Assembly (NCBI GenBank): GCA_005788815.1
Contig: SYAZ01000090.1
Location: 1-32,222, forward strand
Origin: Actinomycetota bacterium
GTDB lineage: Bacteria > Actinomycetota > Acidimicrobiia > Acidimicrobiales > Ilumatobacteraceae
Reading direction: 5' to 3'
Length of the DNA stretch: 32,222 nt
In this document: positions 1-6,978 of the stretch, in pieces
Numbering within the stretch: the first letter of the stretch is position 1
Layout of the letters: every line of letters begins with the position of its first letter
Program-made: the position numbers and the translations under genes
The notes under the pieces: generated by a model
The model's database searches: none
Seen by the model: only the letters and a program-made list of their open reading frames with translations
Told to the model about the DNA's origin: nothing

Positions 1-24
1 CTCTACCAACTGAGCCACGTCCGC
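1..24 (-). tRNA. tRNA, 5' part only (cut by window edge)
   Basis: The reverse complement starts GCGGACGTGGCTCAGTTGG and continues TAGAG. This is the 5' acceptor strand, the T-G linker and the D-arm (GCTC...GAGC type) of a bacterial tRNA. The anticodon lies outside the window. The 5' half resembles actinobacterial tRNA-Gly (GCC) genes, but the isotype cannot be proven from 24 bases. It lies downstream of the EamA transporter gene on the same strand. Confidence 0.85.
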
Positions 25-31
25 GTATGTA

Positions 32-54
32 GCCCACATCCTAGCGAGGTGGGC
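32..54 (-). terminator. stem-loop between transporter gene and tRNA
   Basis: GCCCAC (32-37) and GTGGGC (49-54) form a perfect 6-bp stem with an 11-nt loop. It lies between the EamA stop codon (73-75) and the first base of the tRNA (24). No U-tract follows on either strand, so this would be a weak or Rho-assisted terminator, or simply a spacer hairpin. Confidence 0.35.
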
Positions 55-72
55 AGATTGCGCAACCAGGAA

Positions 73-999
73 CTACCCCTCGTGCTCTATCGCCACCCCT
101 TGGGAACCCCTTTGTTCCTGCACCAAGAAGGCCAAAGAGCCCAACACAACAGCTGCTCCCACCATTTGCCACACAGTGAGGACTTGGCTGAAAATTGCCC
201 ACGCAAGGCCAGTGGAGATGACGGGGCTCAATAATCCGAGAAGCGATGCCAATGTGACGTCGATATGACTTTGCGACCATGTCATCATCCCGTGGCCAAC
301 AACGCCAGGGATGATCGTCATACCTACAACCCAGTACCAGTCGTTTGTTGTCATCTCAGTGAGGTCATTACTAGTGATCAAACCAAACGGAAGAATGACA
401 ACTGCTGCCCAGGTAAAAACTGCTGCCAAAAACGACCATGAGTGCACACCTGCCATTCGTGTCTGTTTTGCCAGAACAAAATACGCGGTCCACAAAACAA
501 CATTGGCAACTGCCATCAGGTCGCCAGAAAGATTTGCACCACTAGTTGATGCCGCTGCCAGCACAACTGCAAGGACGCCAGCCATTGCACACACTGAATA
601 AAACAATTGTTTCTGGCGAATCTTTTCGCCGAACATCTTCGGCGCCACGAACAGGATTAATACCGGCTGAATTGTGGTGATGAGGGTGGCGTTAGCAATA
701 GATGTCATCTTCATTGAAGCAAAACCGGCAATGAAAGAGAACGCGAACAAAACACCAGGGATAGCAGTCTTCTTCATCAACTCTTTAGTGACGCCACCAC
801 CCATTCGGATTGCCATGAAATTCATCAAGGGCATACCGAGCAGCATGCGATAGAAAACTATTGAGGGCGTACTGACGGTCATTGCCTTAGTGAGAATGGG
901 ACCGATACCCCACGCAGTGACTGCCAGTAGTGCAGCCAAGATGTGCACATCGTCTCGCTCACGCACCGACGACGAAATACGCCGAAGAGTGTTTGTCAC
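73..999 (-). CDS. EamA/DMT-family membrane transporter
   Basis: 308 aa. It is a ten-segment drug/metabolite transporter superfamily protein of the inner membrane, built from two EamA repeats (roughly residues 20-155 and 165-295). The first repeat begins LAALLAVTAWGIGPILTKA and contains the helix ending in IQPVLILFVAPKMFGE. The second contains GVVGHGMMTWSQSHI and the LLGLLSPVISTGLAWAIFSQ helix, both typical of the family. Start is GTG at 999, overlapping the stop of the preceding small gene by 4 nt (GTGA), so the two are probably translationally coupled. The substrate cannot be told from sequence; relatives export amino acids or metabolites. It is the last gene of the metX-side row and is followed by a stem-loop and a tRNA. 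Confidence 0.9.
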   Translation of the reverse strand: MTNTLRRISSSVRERDDVHILAALLAVTAWGIGPILTKAMTVSTPSIVFYRMLLGMPLMNFMAIRMGGGVTKELMKKTAIPGVLFAFSFIAGFASMKMTSIANATLITTIQPVLILFVAPKMFGEKIRQKQLFYSVCAMAGVLAVVLAAASTSGANLSGDLMAVANVVLWTAYFVLAKQTRMAGVHSWSFLAAVFTWAAVVILPFGLITSNDLTEMTTNDWYWVVGMTIIPGVVGHGMMTWSQSHIDVTLASLLGLLSPVISTGLAWAIFSQVLTVWQMVGAAVVLGSLAFLVQEQRGSQGVAIEHEG

Positions 1000-1217
1000 T
1001 GGGCGGGCGGATTGAGATCTATACGCAGAGTCAAAATGCCGTCTTCAATACTGGCTGTTGCATCGCCGATGATGGCGAAGTCACGAAAGTCGGTTTCTGC
1101 ATTTGCAATAAAGAGTTGACGCTCTTCACCCGCAATCGGCGGTAACGGTCTCTTGCGCACTGCAATTGCACGATCTTTGAATCGAGCAATCATCTCGTTT
1201 GGATCGAATGTAGCCAT
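996..1217 (-). CDS. small conserved-looking protein of unknown function
   Basis: 73 aa, soluble, with no signal peptide or membrane segment. The N-terminal half is basic and probably helical (FDPNEMIARFKDRAIAVRKR); the C-terminal half looks like beta strands (DFAIIGDATASIEDGILTLRI). The start is secure: AAGGAG lies 7 nt before ATG at 1217. That SD is formed by the last two codons (Lys-Glu) of the gene before it, whose stop codon follows directly. I do not recognise a named family. Tight packing between an unknown membrane protein and an EamA transporter suggests co-expression, nothing more. Confidence 0.8.
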   Translation of the reverse strand: MATFDPNEMIARFKDRAIAVRKRPLPPIAGEERQLFIANAETDFRDFAIIGDATASIEDGILTLRIDLNPPAQ

Positions 1218-1222
1218 TGTGG

Positions 1223-1612
1223 TTACTCCTTGTTTTGCTTGTGTAAGAGGGGGTCAATAATTCCGGGCACTAGGTCTACCGCGTCGTCATCGTGCGGAAA
1301 TGGATCACGAAATGGTTGTTCAGGCTCTGACACCGGTTCACGCATGAGTACAGATGGCGCAATGTGATACTCAACATGCTCAGCGCCATCTGGACGAACG
1401 CTGTTCAACATGTCGATTCGTATTTCGTCGTTCGCCCGTGCAAATTTTCGGTCGGCCATCACTTCTAGTGGCGCCAAAACAGATGGGTCCTCCACGGCAG
1501 CGCGCCAAAAAGCGATGGTGGTGACCAACAAAGTGATACCGAGCAAGACAAGCAACCCGCCAACCACATTGATCGTGGCACTATTGGCGGCATAGACAAC
1601 AGAGGAAATCAC
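1223..1612 (-). CDS. small single-pass membrane protein, unknown function
   Basis: 129 aa, GTG start at 1612. Residues about 15-36 (VVGGLLVLLGITLLVTTIAF) form one strong membrane helix after a short N-terminus. The rest is a polar, acidic cytoplasmic or external tail rich in Pro, Asp and Glu, including PEQPFRDPFPHDDDAVD. The final codons AAG-GAG-TAA double as the ribosome binding site of the next gene, so the two are tightly linked. The SD before its own start is weak. It lies 51 nt downstream of metX on the same strand. No family recognised. Confidence 0.7.
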   Translation of the reverse strand: MISSVVYAANSATINVVGGLLVLLGITLLVTTIAFWRAAVEDPSVLAPLEVMADRKFARANDEIRIDMLNSVRPDGAEHVEYHIAPSVLMREPVSEPEQPFRDPFPHDDDAVDLVPGIIDPLLHKQNKE

Positions 1613-1663
1613 TCGGTTATTCTTTCACGCCGTTCGAGTCCGTGCCCGACTCTCGTCCCTGTT

Positions 1664-2851
1664 TTAGTCGGTCTCTGAGAGAAAATGACGAATTTCAGAG
1701 CCAACCGCGGTGACTTCGATAAGGAAACCATCGTGCCCTTCATTGCTCTTAATTTCAGCATGCCGATTTCGTGGGTCGGCGTTCTTGAGTCTGGATTGAA
1801 TGATCTCTTGCTGATAGGCCGGATACAGAATGTCTGAGTCAATACTCACTGTCAAGGTTGGAGCTTTAATGCGTGCCAGCGCATCATCTAAACCACCACG
1901 ACCACGACCAACATCGTGTAGATCCATTGCCTTGCCGATGTACAGATAACTATTTGCATCAAACCGACGCACCAAGCGATCGCCGTGATGGTCGAGGTAC
2001 CCCTCCACCTCGAAACGAGAGAACAAATCTGTACCACTGGCATTGAAATTCTGATCACGTAACTCGCGACCGAATTTCTCACTGAATCTTGTATCGGTAC
2101 GAAATGTCACTTGCGCAATCATGCGCGCAATTGCGAAACCATTCCATGGTCCGCCATCTGGGCCTGCCTCATAATAGTTTCCATCGTTATACGCGGGGTC
2201 CATGATCAAGGCTCGACGCCCAATTGAACCCCAGGCAATTTGTTGAGCGCTTGCTTCTGCACATGTAGCGATTGCAATTAGTGCTTGCACACGAGTAGGA
2301 AAAGTGATGGCCCATTCAAGTGCCTGCATGCCACCCATTGATCCGCCCACCACCGCACGCCATGTTTTTACACCGAGTGCATCAGCTAGTTGCGCTTGAG
2401 CGCGCACCATGTCTCGAATAGTGACAACGGGAAAACGCAGTGCATATGGTTTGCCATCTTCGGGATGCGGTGACGATGGGCCTGTCGATCCTTGACAGCC
2501 ACCGAGGACGTTCGAGCAAACGACGAAATACTTATTCGTGTCAATTGCTTTCCCTGGCCCAACAACACCATCCCACCAACCGTTCGTGGAGTGACCTTTG
2601 CCAGCAGAACCTGCAACATGACTGTCGCCTGTCCATGCATGACACACCAAGATCGCATTCGATGCGTCTGCATTGAGTGTTCCCAGAGTTTCGTAAGCAA
2701 TAGTGACATTGTGTAGTGGCTCGCCACCTTCAAGTGAGAAAGGTCGAGTGGTTGCAAATGTATGAAACAAACGATGACCAACGGGGTCAGCCGATGTCCA
2801 GCCACCAGAGGCGGGATACGGAGTCTCGTCGTGGCGATACACAGTTGCCAT
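1664..2851 (-). CDS. metX: homoserine O-acetyltransferase (MetX)
   Basis: 395 aa, cytoplasmic alpha/beta-hydrolase. It activates homoserine by O-acylation from acetyl-CoA, the first committed step of methionine synthesis. The sequence shows the nucleophile elbow VVGGSMGGMQALEW with Ser171, an Asp in the TVSIDSDILYP strand and the His of EGHDGFLIE near the C-terminus, completing the Ser-Asp-His triad. The acyl-binding region LVCHAWTGDSHVAG and the GGCQGSTGPSSPHP loop are typical of MetX. Members of this family can use succinyl-CoA instead, and sequence alone does not settle the donor. AAGGAA lies 5 nt before ATG 2851. A SAM-clan riboswitch fills the 160-nt leader, which fits feedback control by the pathway end product. 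No sulfhydrylase partner (metY) is in the window. Confidence 0.93.
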   Translation of the reverse strand: MATVYRHDETPYPASGGWTSADPVGHRLFHTFATTRPFSLEGGEPLHNVTIAYETLGTLNADASNAILVCHAWTGDSHVAGSAGKGHSTNGWWDGVVGPGKAIDTNKYFVVCSNVLGGCQGSTGPSSPHPEDGKPYALRFPVVTIRDMVRAQAQLADALGVKTWRAVVGGSMGGMQALEWAITFPTRVQALIAIATCAEASAQQIAWGSIGRRALIMDPAYNDGNYYEAGPDGGPWNGFAIARMIAQVTFRTDTRFSEKFGRELRDQNFNASGTDLFSRFEVEGYLDHHGDRLVRRFDANSYLYIGKAMDLHDVGRGRGGLDDALARIKAPTLTVSIDSDILYPAYQQEIIQSRLKNADPRNRHAEIKSNEGHDGFLIEVTAVGSEIRHFLSETD

Positions 2852-2889
2852 GTTGTTTCCTTGATTAAGTACGAATGTTTCGCTCAGGA

Positions 2890-3008
2890 GACAACGGCCT
2901 GTTGCCCCGCTGGCTGCGGGACCACATCCCTCATCTCTCGATGAGGAGGCACCGTGCGGTTGTCACCCCGGTTGCCGGACCAATTGGTCTCTCCTAATGC
3001 TGAATGAG
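2890..3008 (-). promoter_or_regulatory. SAM-clan riboswitch in the metX leader
   Basis: On the minus strand the leader carries the S-box core: CCGGCAACC (2978-2970), GGTGCC (2953-2948) and GAGAGATGAG (2939-2930), spaced as in SAM-I/SAM-IV class RNAs. P1 would be CTCATT (3008-3003) with GATGAG (2935-2930). P2 is a very short GACC-AATT-GGTC (2989-2978). P3 is ACCG (2972-2969) with CGGT (2954-2951). The usual P4 hairpin and the P2 kink-turn of SAM-I are absent, closer to SAM-I/IV or SAM-IV types. CCTCATC-GAGA-GATGAGG (2946-2929) is an alternative GNRA hairpin that excludes P1. Hairpins CCCGC/GCGGG (2920-2906) and CAAC/GTTG (2904-2892) follow. The exact class and the on/off logic are inferred. 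Confidence 0.72.
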
Positions 3009-3011
3009 ACT

Positions 3012-3872
3012 CTATCGGCTGGTGATGTCGTCGGCGAGGTATTTAGGAAGTCCAACGAGGTCCGTGAATTCATTGAACGAGGTGAGCAGGTCCTGATGGT
3101 CTCGCATAGTGCCATAGGTAGCCAACACGTCGTATGCGACACCAAGTGCCTGTGTGGCAGCCAAGAGCCCAGATAATGGGGACACGATCATGCGAAATCC
3201 GAGTTCTGCCAACTCAGATGGTGTGAGCAGTGGGGTTTTCCCTTTTTCCACCATGTTTGCTACCAGAACAACATCAGGCAACGCGTTAGCTATCTGTTGC
3301 ATCTCTTCCACCGATTGTGGTGCTTCTACAAATACCGCGTCGACTCCAATGTCTCGTGCCATCTTTGCGCGTTCAATTGCATCGTGTAGTCCATTGACGG
3401 CGCGTGCATCTGTTCGAGCCGTTAGAAACAGATCATCTCTTTCTCGCAACACAACTTGTAACTTGTCGATCCACTCGCCAGGTTCCACAACTTCTTTGCC
3501 ATCCATGTGGCCACATCGCTTTGGCCACACCTGATCTTCAAGATACATGGCAGCTGCGTTCGCTTCTTCCCACAATGCGGTTGTTTGGGCAACCACCTTG
3601 TGATCTCCATACCCAGTATCCGCATCGACAACGACGGATACGTCAGGCACAGAAGCACAGACACGCCTCGCAGCATCAGCAACTTCACTCTGACCAAGAA
3701 TGCCAATGTCGGGAACGCCCAACATGGTGCCCGATACTGCAAAGCCTGAGAGAAAAACAGTGGAGAAACCTGCGCGTTCTGCCAACAATGCAGACAACGG
3801 ATCCCACACCCCTGGCATGAGCACAGACTCACCATTGGCTAGTCGTGCACGCAGTGCAGCAGATGTGGTCAC
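3012..3872 (-). CDS. isocitrate lyase / PEP mutase family enzyme
   Basis: 286 aa, a full-length (beta/alpha)8 barrel of the ICL/PEPM superfamily. Visible motifs are the metal-binding VVDADTGYG (Asp residues 83 and 85), the substrate loop EDQVWPKRCGH with the catalytic Cys120 of lyases, and TARTDAR. The KRCGH loop favours a C-C lyase such as 2-methylisocitrate lyase or a related 2-hydroxy-diacid lyase over a phosphonomutase. Exact substrate unknown; oxaloacetate hydrolase/decarboxylase relatives exist. Start is GTG 3872, overlapping the acyl-CoA synthetase stop by 4 nt, so coupled translation is likely and a role in breaking down a short organic acid activated by that enzyme is plausible. Its stop codon is followed within 4 nt by the metX riboswitch. 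Confidence 0.85.
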   Translation of the reverse strand: MTTSAALRARLANGESVLMPGVWDPLSALLAERAGFSTVFLSGFAVSGTMLGVPDIGILGQSEVADAARRVCASVPDVSVVVDADTGYGDHKVVAQTTALWEEANAAAMYLEDQVWPKRCGHMDGKEVVEPGEWIDKLQVVLRERDDLFLTARTDARAVNGLHDAIERAKMARDIGVDAVFVEAPQSVEEMQQIANALPDVVLVANMVEKGKTPLLTPSELAELGFRMIVSPLSGLLAATQALGVAYDVLATYGTMRDHQDLLTSFNEFTDLVGLPKYLADDITSR

Positions 3873-5494
3873 TGAATCCCAAGTTCGTCTATTGCGTGCT
3901 GCTTCAATCGCTTATAGTCCACTTTGCCGTTCGGCGCACGACCAATAGTGGAGATGACCACCACATTTCGTGGCGCCTTGTACGCAGCTAAACGAGTCTT
4001 CACATGCGCAGACAGTTCATCAAGGGTGGGTTCAAAACCTGGCTCTGCTTCCACAACAGCACAAATTGTTTCCATGAACCGCTTATCAGGAATACCAACG
4101 GCAACTGCGTCTCGCACCGACTCATGCGTCTTCAGCACTTCCTCAACTTCTTCAGGAAATACCTTCTCGCCGCCAGTATTGATGCACACAGAACCACGAC
4201 CAAGAAGATGCAGTGTGCCGTCTTCATTTACTTCTGCCCAGTCGCCAGGAACCGTCCACCGTCGACCCTCAAACATCCGAAAGGTTTGAGCTGATTTCAC
4301 TTCGTCTTTGTAGTAGCCAACAGGAATTGCCCCGCCCACCGCTACAAGGCCGCGCTCACCAGAACCAGGCTGCACTCGCTCGCCTTCTTCGGTAAACACA
4401 ACACAATTGGGACCAAGCGCAAACTGTGCAGTCTTTGGTGCAGCACCTTTGGCGGCAACTGACATTCCCATACCTACAGCCTCAGATGAACCGAAACTAT
4501 CGGTGATGAACATTTGTGGAATGTGCTCAAGCAATGCGTTTTTGTTCTCTTGACTCCACATGACCCCAGATGAACCCATCTGTACGACACTGGACAAATT
4601 CCAGCGACCGACATTTTCGTCAAGTGATTCAAGCATGGGACCCGCAAAAGCCTGACCCACAATCACAATCGACGTCGCTTGATCTTTCTCAACCGTGTCC
4701 CACAATTTTGCAGGATCAAAATTGCGATTCGGCATAGTGATAACGCATCCGCCAAGCGCCAGTGTGATGAACGCAGAGAACTGACCTGTGCCGTGCATGA
4801 GCGGACAAGCCACTAGTGCTCGGTTTGATATCCATCCGGGTTGAATGCGAGCGATGATTTCATCGACTGATTCGGCTGGCGCGATACCAGAGATTGCATT
4901 TCCGCCACGACCTAATACTGCAAGCAAGTCTTCCTGCCTCCACATCACGCCTTTTGGCATACCAGTAGTGCCACCGGTGTAGAGAAACAACATGTCGTCT
5001 TCGGACAACGGCTTGCCAGGCACGATGTCAGCAACATCTTTCGACACCACATCGTCGTAATTCAAGGCCCACTCAGGAAGTGCAGCACCAGATTCATCTG
5101 CCACCATGTACCACCGTTTTACCTTTGGCAAGCGGTCACGAACCTGTGCGCATAAATCTGCAAACACTGCGTGGAACACCACTGCTTCTGCATCGGAGTT
5201 GTCGAATAAATACAGAATCTCTTCCGGCCCATACCGATAATTGGTGTTCACCGGAACATAACCACCCAAGAACGACCCAAACGTGGCCTCTAGATATTCG
5301 GGACAGTTGAACAGATAATGCGCAACCTTTGCTTGGTGACTGAGTCCTGCTTGCTGCATGTCATGTGCGAGCGCATTGGATCGGCGATGGAAGTCTCCCC
5401 ATGAATGGACAATGTCACCAAAAATCTGTGCTGGCCTTTGTGGGTCTGCCGCCGCAATCCCCTTCCACATCAGTCCATAATTCCAAACAGTCAT
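3869..5494 (-). CDS. acyl-CoA synthetase (AMP-forming)
   Basis: 541 aa from ATG 5494. It is an adenylate-forming (ANL) enzyme: acid + ATP to acyl-AMP, then acyl-CoA. The nucleotide loop is YTGGTTGMPKG (172-182). GDWAEVNEDGTLHLLGR carries the hinge Asp and Arg, followed by INTGGEKVFPEEVE. The catalytic Lys524 lies in PNGKVDY. This is the FadD/FACL-like subgroup with a MWRQEDL segment after the loop, seen in many actinobacterial lipid-degradation synthetases; the chain length is not predictable. An upstream in-frame start at 5551 exists, but AAGGGGG sits 6 nt before 5494 and the N-terminus there matches family layout. It is the first gene of a pair with the ICL/PEPM enzyme. Confidence 0.92.
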   Translation of the reverse strand: MTVWNYGLMWKGIAAADPQRPAQIFGDIVHSWGDFHRRSNALAHDMQQAGLSHQAKVAHYLFNCPEYLEATFGSFLGGYVPVNTNYRYGPEEILYLFDNSDAEAVVFHAVFADLCAQVRDRLPKVKRWYMVADESGAALPEWALNYDDVVSKDVADIVPGKPLSEDDMLFLYTGGTTGMPKGVMWRQEDLLAVLGRGGNAISGIAPAESVDEIIARIQPGWISNRALVACPLMHGTGQFSAFITLALGGCVITMPNRNFDPAKLWDTVEKDQATSIVIVGQAFAGPMLESLDENVGRWNLSSVVQMGSSGVMWSQENKNALLEHIPQMFITDSFGSSEAVGMGMSVAAKGAAPKTAQFALGPNCVVFTEEGERVQPGSGERGLVAVGGAIPVGYYKDEVKSAQTFRMFEGRRWTVPGDWAEVNEDGTLHLLGRGSVCINTGGEKVFPEEVEEVLKTHESVRDAVAVGIPDKRFMETICAVVEAEPGFEPTLDELSAHVKTRLAAYKAPRNVVVISTIGRAPNGKVDYKRLKQHAIDELGIQ

Positions 5495-5500
5495 TTCAAG

Positions 5501-5507
5501 CCCCCTT
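5501..5507 (-). promoter_or_regulatory. ribosome binding site fixing the acyl-CoA synthetase start
   Basis: AAGGGGG on the minus strand, 6 nt before ATG 5494. It argues against the longer in-frame start at 5551, whose extra 19 residues look unlike the family. Confidence 0.7.
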
Positions 5508-5620
5508 GAGCACACTGGCGTGTACGAGAAATACCGTAGCAAGCGCCACAAGGCCTGAACGCAGTCATGTTGTATCTCGGGACAACCAGGGGTACTTTGT
5601 GAGAGTTCCAGCGGGCGGAG

Positions 5621-5878
5621 TTGGAGCCACCTACTCTTGCGTGTGTGCGCAAATTGAGTAAGAACGATGTTGAGATTCTTCTTCAGTCGTACGACGCAGA
5701 CCCCACAGGAAGTCTTCTTCGAGCGATTTCAATTGCGCTGGAGAGTAATTTTTCAAATTGGCAAAGAGCCGTCGAGCAATTACCTAGTGATGCATACAAC
5801 ATCTCTGCGCTCTTACAAGAAGAGACAGATCATCTCGACTCTTTGGTGAAGCAACTAGTCGAGCATCGAACTTTATAG
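5621..5878 (+). CDS. small protein of unknown function
   Basis: 85 aa if the TTG at 5621 is used; a second TTG at 5654 (Leu-Ser-Lys-Asn-Asp) is an alternative, and neither has a convincing SD. The product looks like a small acidic, all-helical soluble protein: NDVEILLQSYDADPTGSLLR, a central WQRAVEQLP, and a C-terminal amphipathic helix DSLVKQLVEHRTL. Supporting it: it fills an otherwise empty 380-nt gap, its composition is protein-like, and its stop codon abuts the opposing kinase stop (6-nt tail-to-tail overlap). It is divergent from the acyl-CoA synthetase across a 126-nt gap. No family recognised. Confidence 0.55.
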   Translation: MEPPTLACVRKLSKNDVEILLQSYDADPTGSLLRAISIALESNFSNWQRAVEQLPSDAYNISALLQEETDHLDSLVKQLVEHRTL

Positions 5879-6931
5879 AAGCGAGAACGAATCGTTTTCT
5901 AGGCCCTGAAGTACGTGACGTGTGGCCATCACTTCGAACATTTTGTCGCCGCGATCTGTGCGACCGACAATCTGTGATGCGATGACAGCCATGATGACCC
6001 CAGAAATTGCCTCTCGTTTGTAATGGTCACGAATCCAATCATGGTTTATCTCATGACCATACGATTTAAGCCCAGCAATGTACAGATCAACTAGTTCCCA
6101 TTCATGCGCGCGTCGGTCCTCTGGCAACAAACCAGCACCGATGAAGTACGCAAGATCTGCAACGCCATTTCCGTGGCCAGGCGTTTGCCAATCCACAACA
6201 GCACAAGCAACTCCACCTGCTGGCGTCGCAAACAACAAGTTGTCAAGGCGGTAATCACCATGGGTAACGGTGTACGGCTCATCCTTAGCGTTTACATACC
6301 GAGTCATCATTGTGCCGAGGGTTTCGATGAATGCGATTCCTTCTTCCCCACATTCACGTCGTATGGCTTCACCGTGCACCGCAAGAAAGCCCGGCTTCAC
6401 CATGGCATACAGCCCCTCTAATCGGGCAGCATCATCTGCATCCCGCCTTTGCAACCAGTCGATTTTTGACAGTGATGCATCACCCCAGCGTGGGCCGTGC
6501 AACTTGCTGAGCTCTGTGACAGAAATACGAGCTTCATCAATACCGCAACCTTGAATCTGATCACCTTGTTCACAGGGAGTCATGTCTTCAAGAACGATGG
6601 CGATGTCGCCTGCTCCTTCGTGCCAGTCGGCAAAGTAACAATGTGGTTTACGAACATCAAGAGTGTTTGCAATCTCGTTGTAAAACTTCACTTCACGTTC
6701 GTAATTACGAAGCGAAACTCCGGTTGCTCTGCTTGTGGGGTCTGGTGAAGCAAGCTTGACCACTACTGAGGCTGGGACGTTTGCATCGTCAGACTGCAGT
6801 GAGTACCGAAGATTCATTCCCACTTGGCCTTCACCGATGCGCTTTGGTTCACTCGCGTCGACAGGCGCGCCAAAAACCTCTTTCCAAAAGTCGGCGTCAA
6901 TGGTCTGTTCGTTGTATTCCTTGTGTCCCAC
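5873..6931 (-). CDS. APH/ecdysteroid-kinase-like phosphotransferase
   Basis: 352 aa, protein-kinase-like fold. An ATP-binding lysine is likely Lys59 in SVVVKL, with IVLEDM as the hinge region. The catalytic loop is THGDYRLDN (Asp226, Asn231), and VVDWQ (245-249) carries the metal-binding Asp. The layout and PG-H-GNGVADLAYFIG segment match bacterial small-molecule kinases annotated as aminoglycoside phosphotransferase or ecdysteroid-kinase-like. The true substrate is probably a metabolite alcohol; antibiotic resistance is not implied. Start is GTG 6931 with no SD but TACCGT 7 nt upstream, suggesting a leaderless mRNA. It is divergent from the SURF1 gene across only 47 nt. Confidence 0.85.
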   Translation of the reverse strand: MGHKEYNEQTIDADFWKEVFGAPVDASEPKRIGEGQVGMNLRYSLQSDDANVPASVVVKLASPDPTSRATGVSLRNYEREVKFYNEIANTLDVRKPHCYFADWHEGAGDIAIVLEDMTPCEQGDQIQGCGIDEARISVTELSKLHGPRWGDASLSKIDWLQRRDADDAARLEGLYAMVKPGFLAVHGEAIRRECGEEGIAFIETLGTMMTRYVNAKDEPYTVTHGDYRLDNLLFATPAGGVACAVVDWQTPGHGNGVADLAYFIGAGLLPEDRRAHEWELVDLYIAGLKSYGHEINHDWIRDHYKREAISGVIMAVIASQIVGRTDRGDKMFEVMATRHVLQGLENDSFSLL

Positions 6932-6938
6932 GACACTT

Positions 6939-6944
6939 ACGGTA
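6939..6944 (-). promoter_or_regulatory. candidate -10 hexamer, leaderless start of the kinase gene
   Basis: TACCGT (TANNNT) on the minus strand ends 7 nt before GTG 6931, and no SD is present. No clear -35 is visible. This is a short, low-information motif. Confidence 0.4.
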
Positions 6945-6964
6945 GCCCCCAGTACGCCTTCCGA

Positions 6965-6970
6965 TAGCGT
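6965..6970 (+). promoter_or_regulatory. candidate -10 hexamer, leaderless start of the SURF1 gene
   Basis: TAGCGT (TANNNT) ends 8 nt before ATG 6979, and no SD is present. It is back to back with the hexamer of the divergent kinase gene, only 20 bp away. Confidence 0.4.
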
Positions 6971-6978
6971 TCAACATC

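Noticed and set aside
5873-6931. Aminoglycoside resistance gene
   Set aside because: Only the general kinase fold is visible; many relatives act on metabolites, so no resistance claim is supported.
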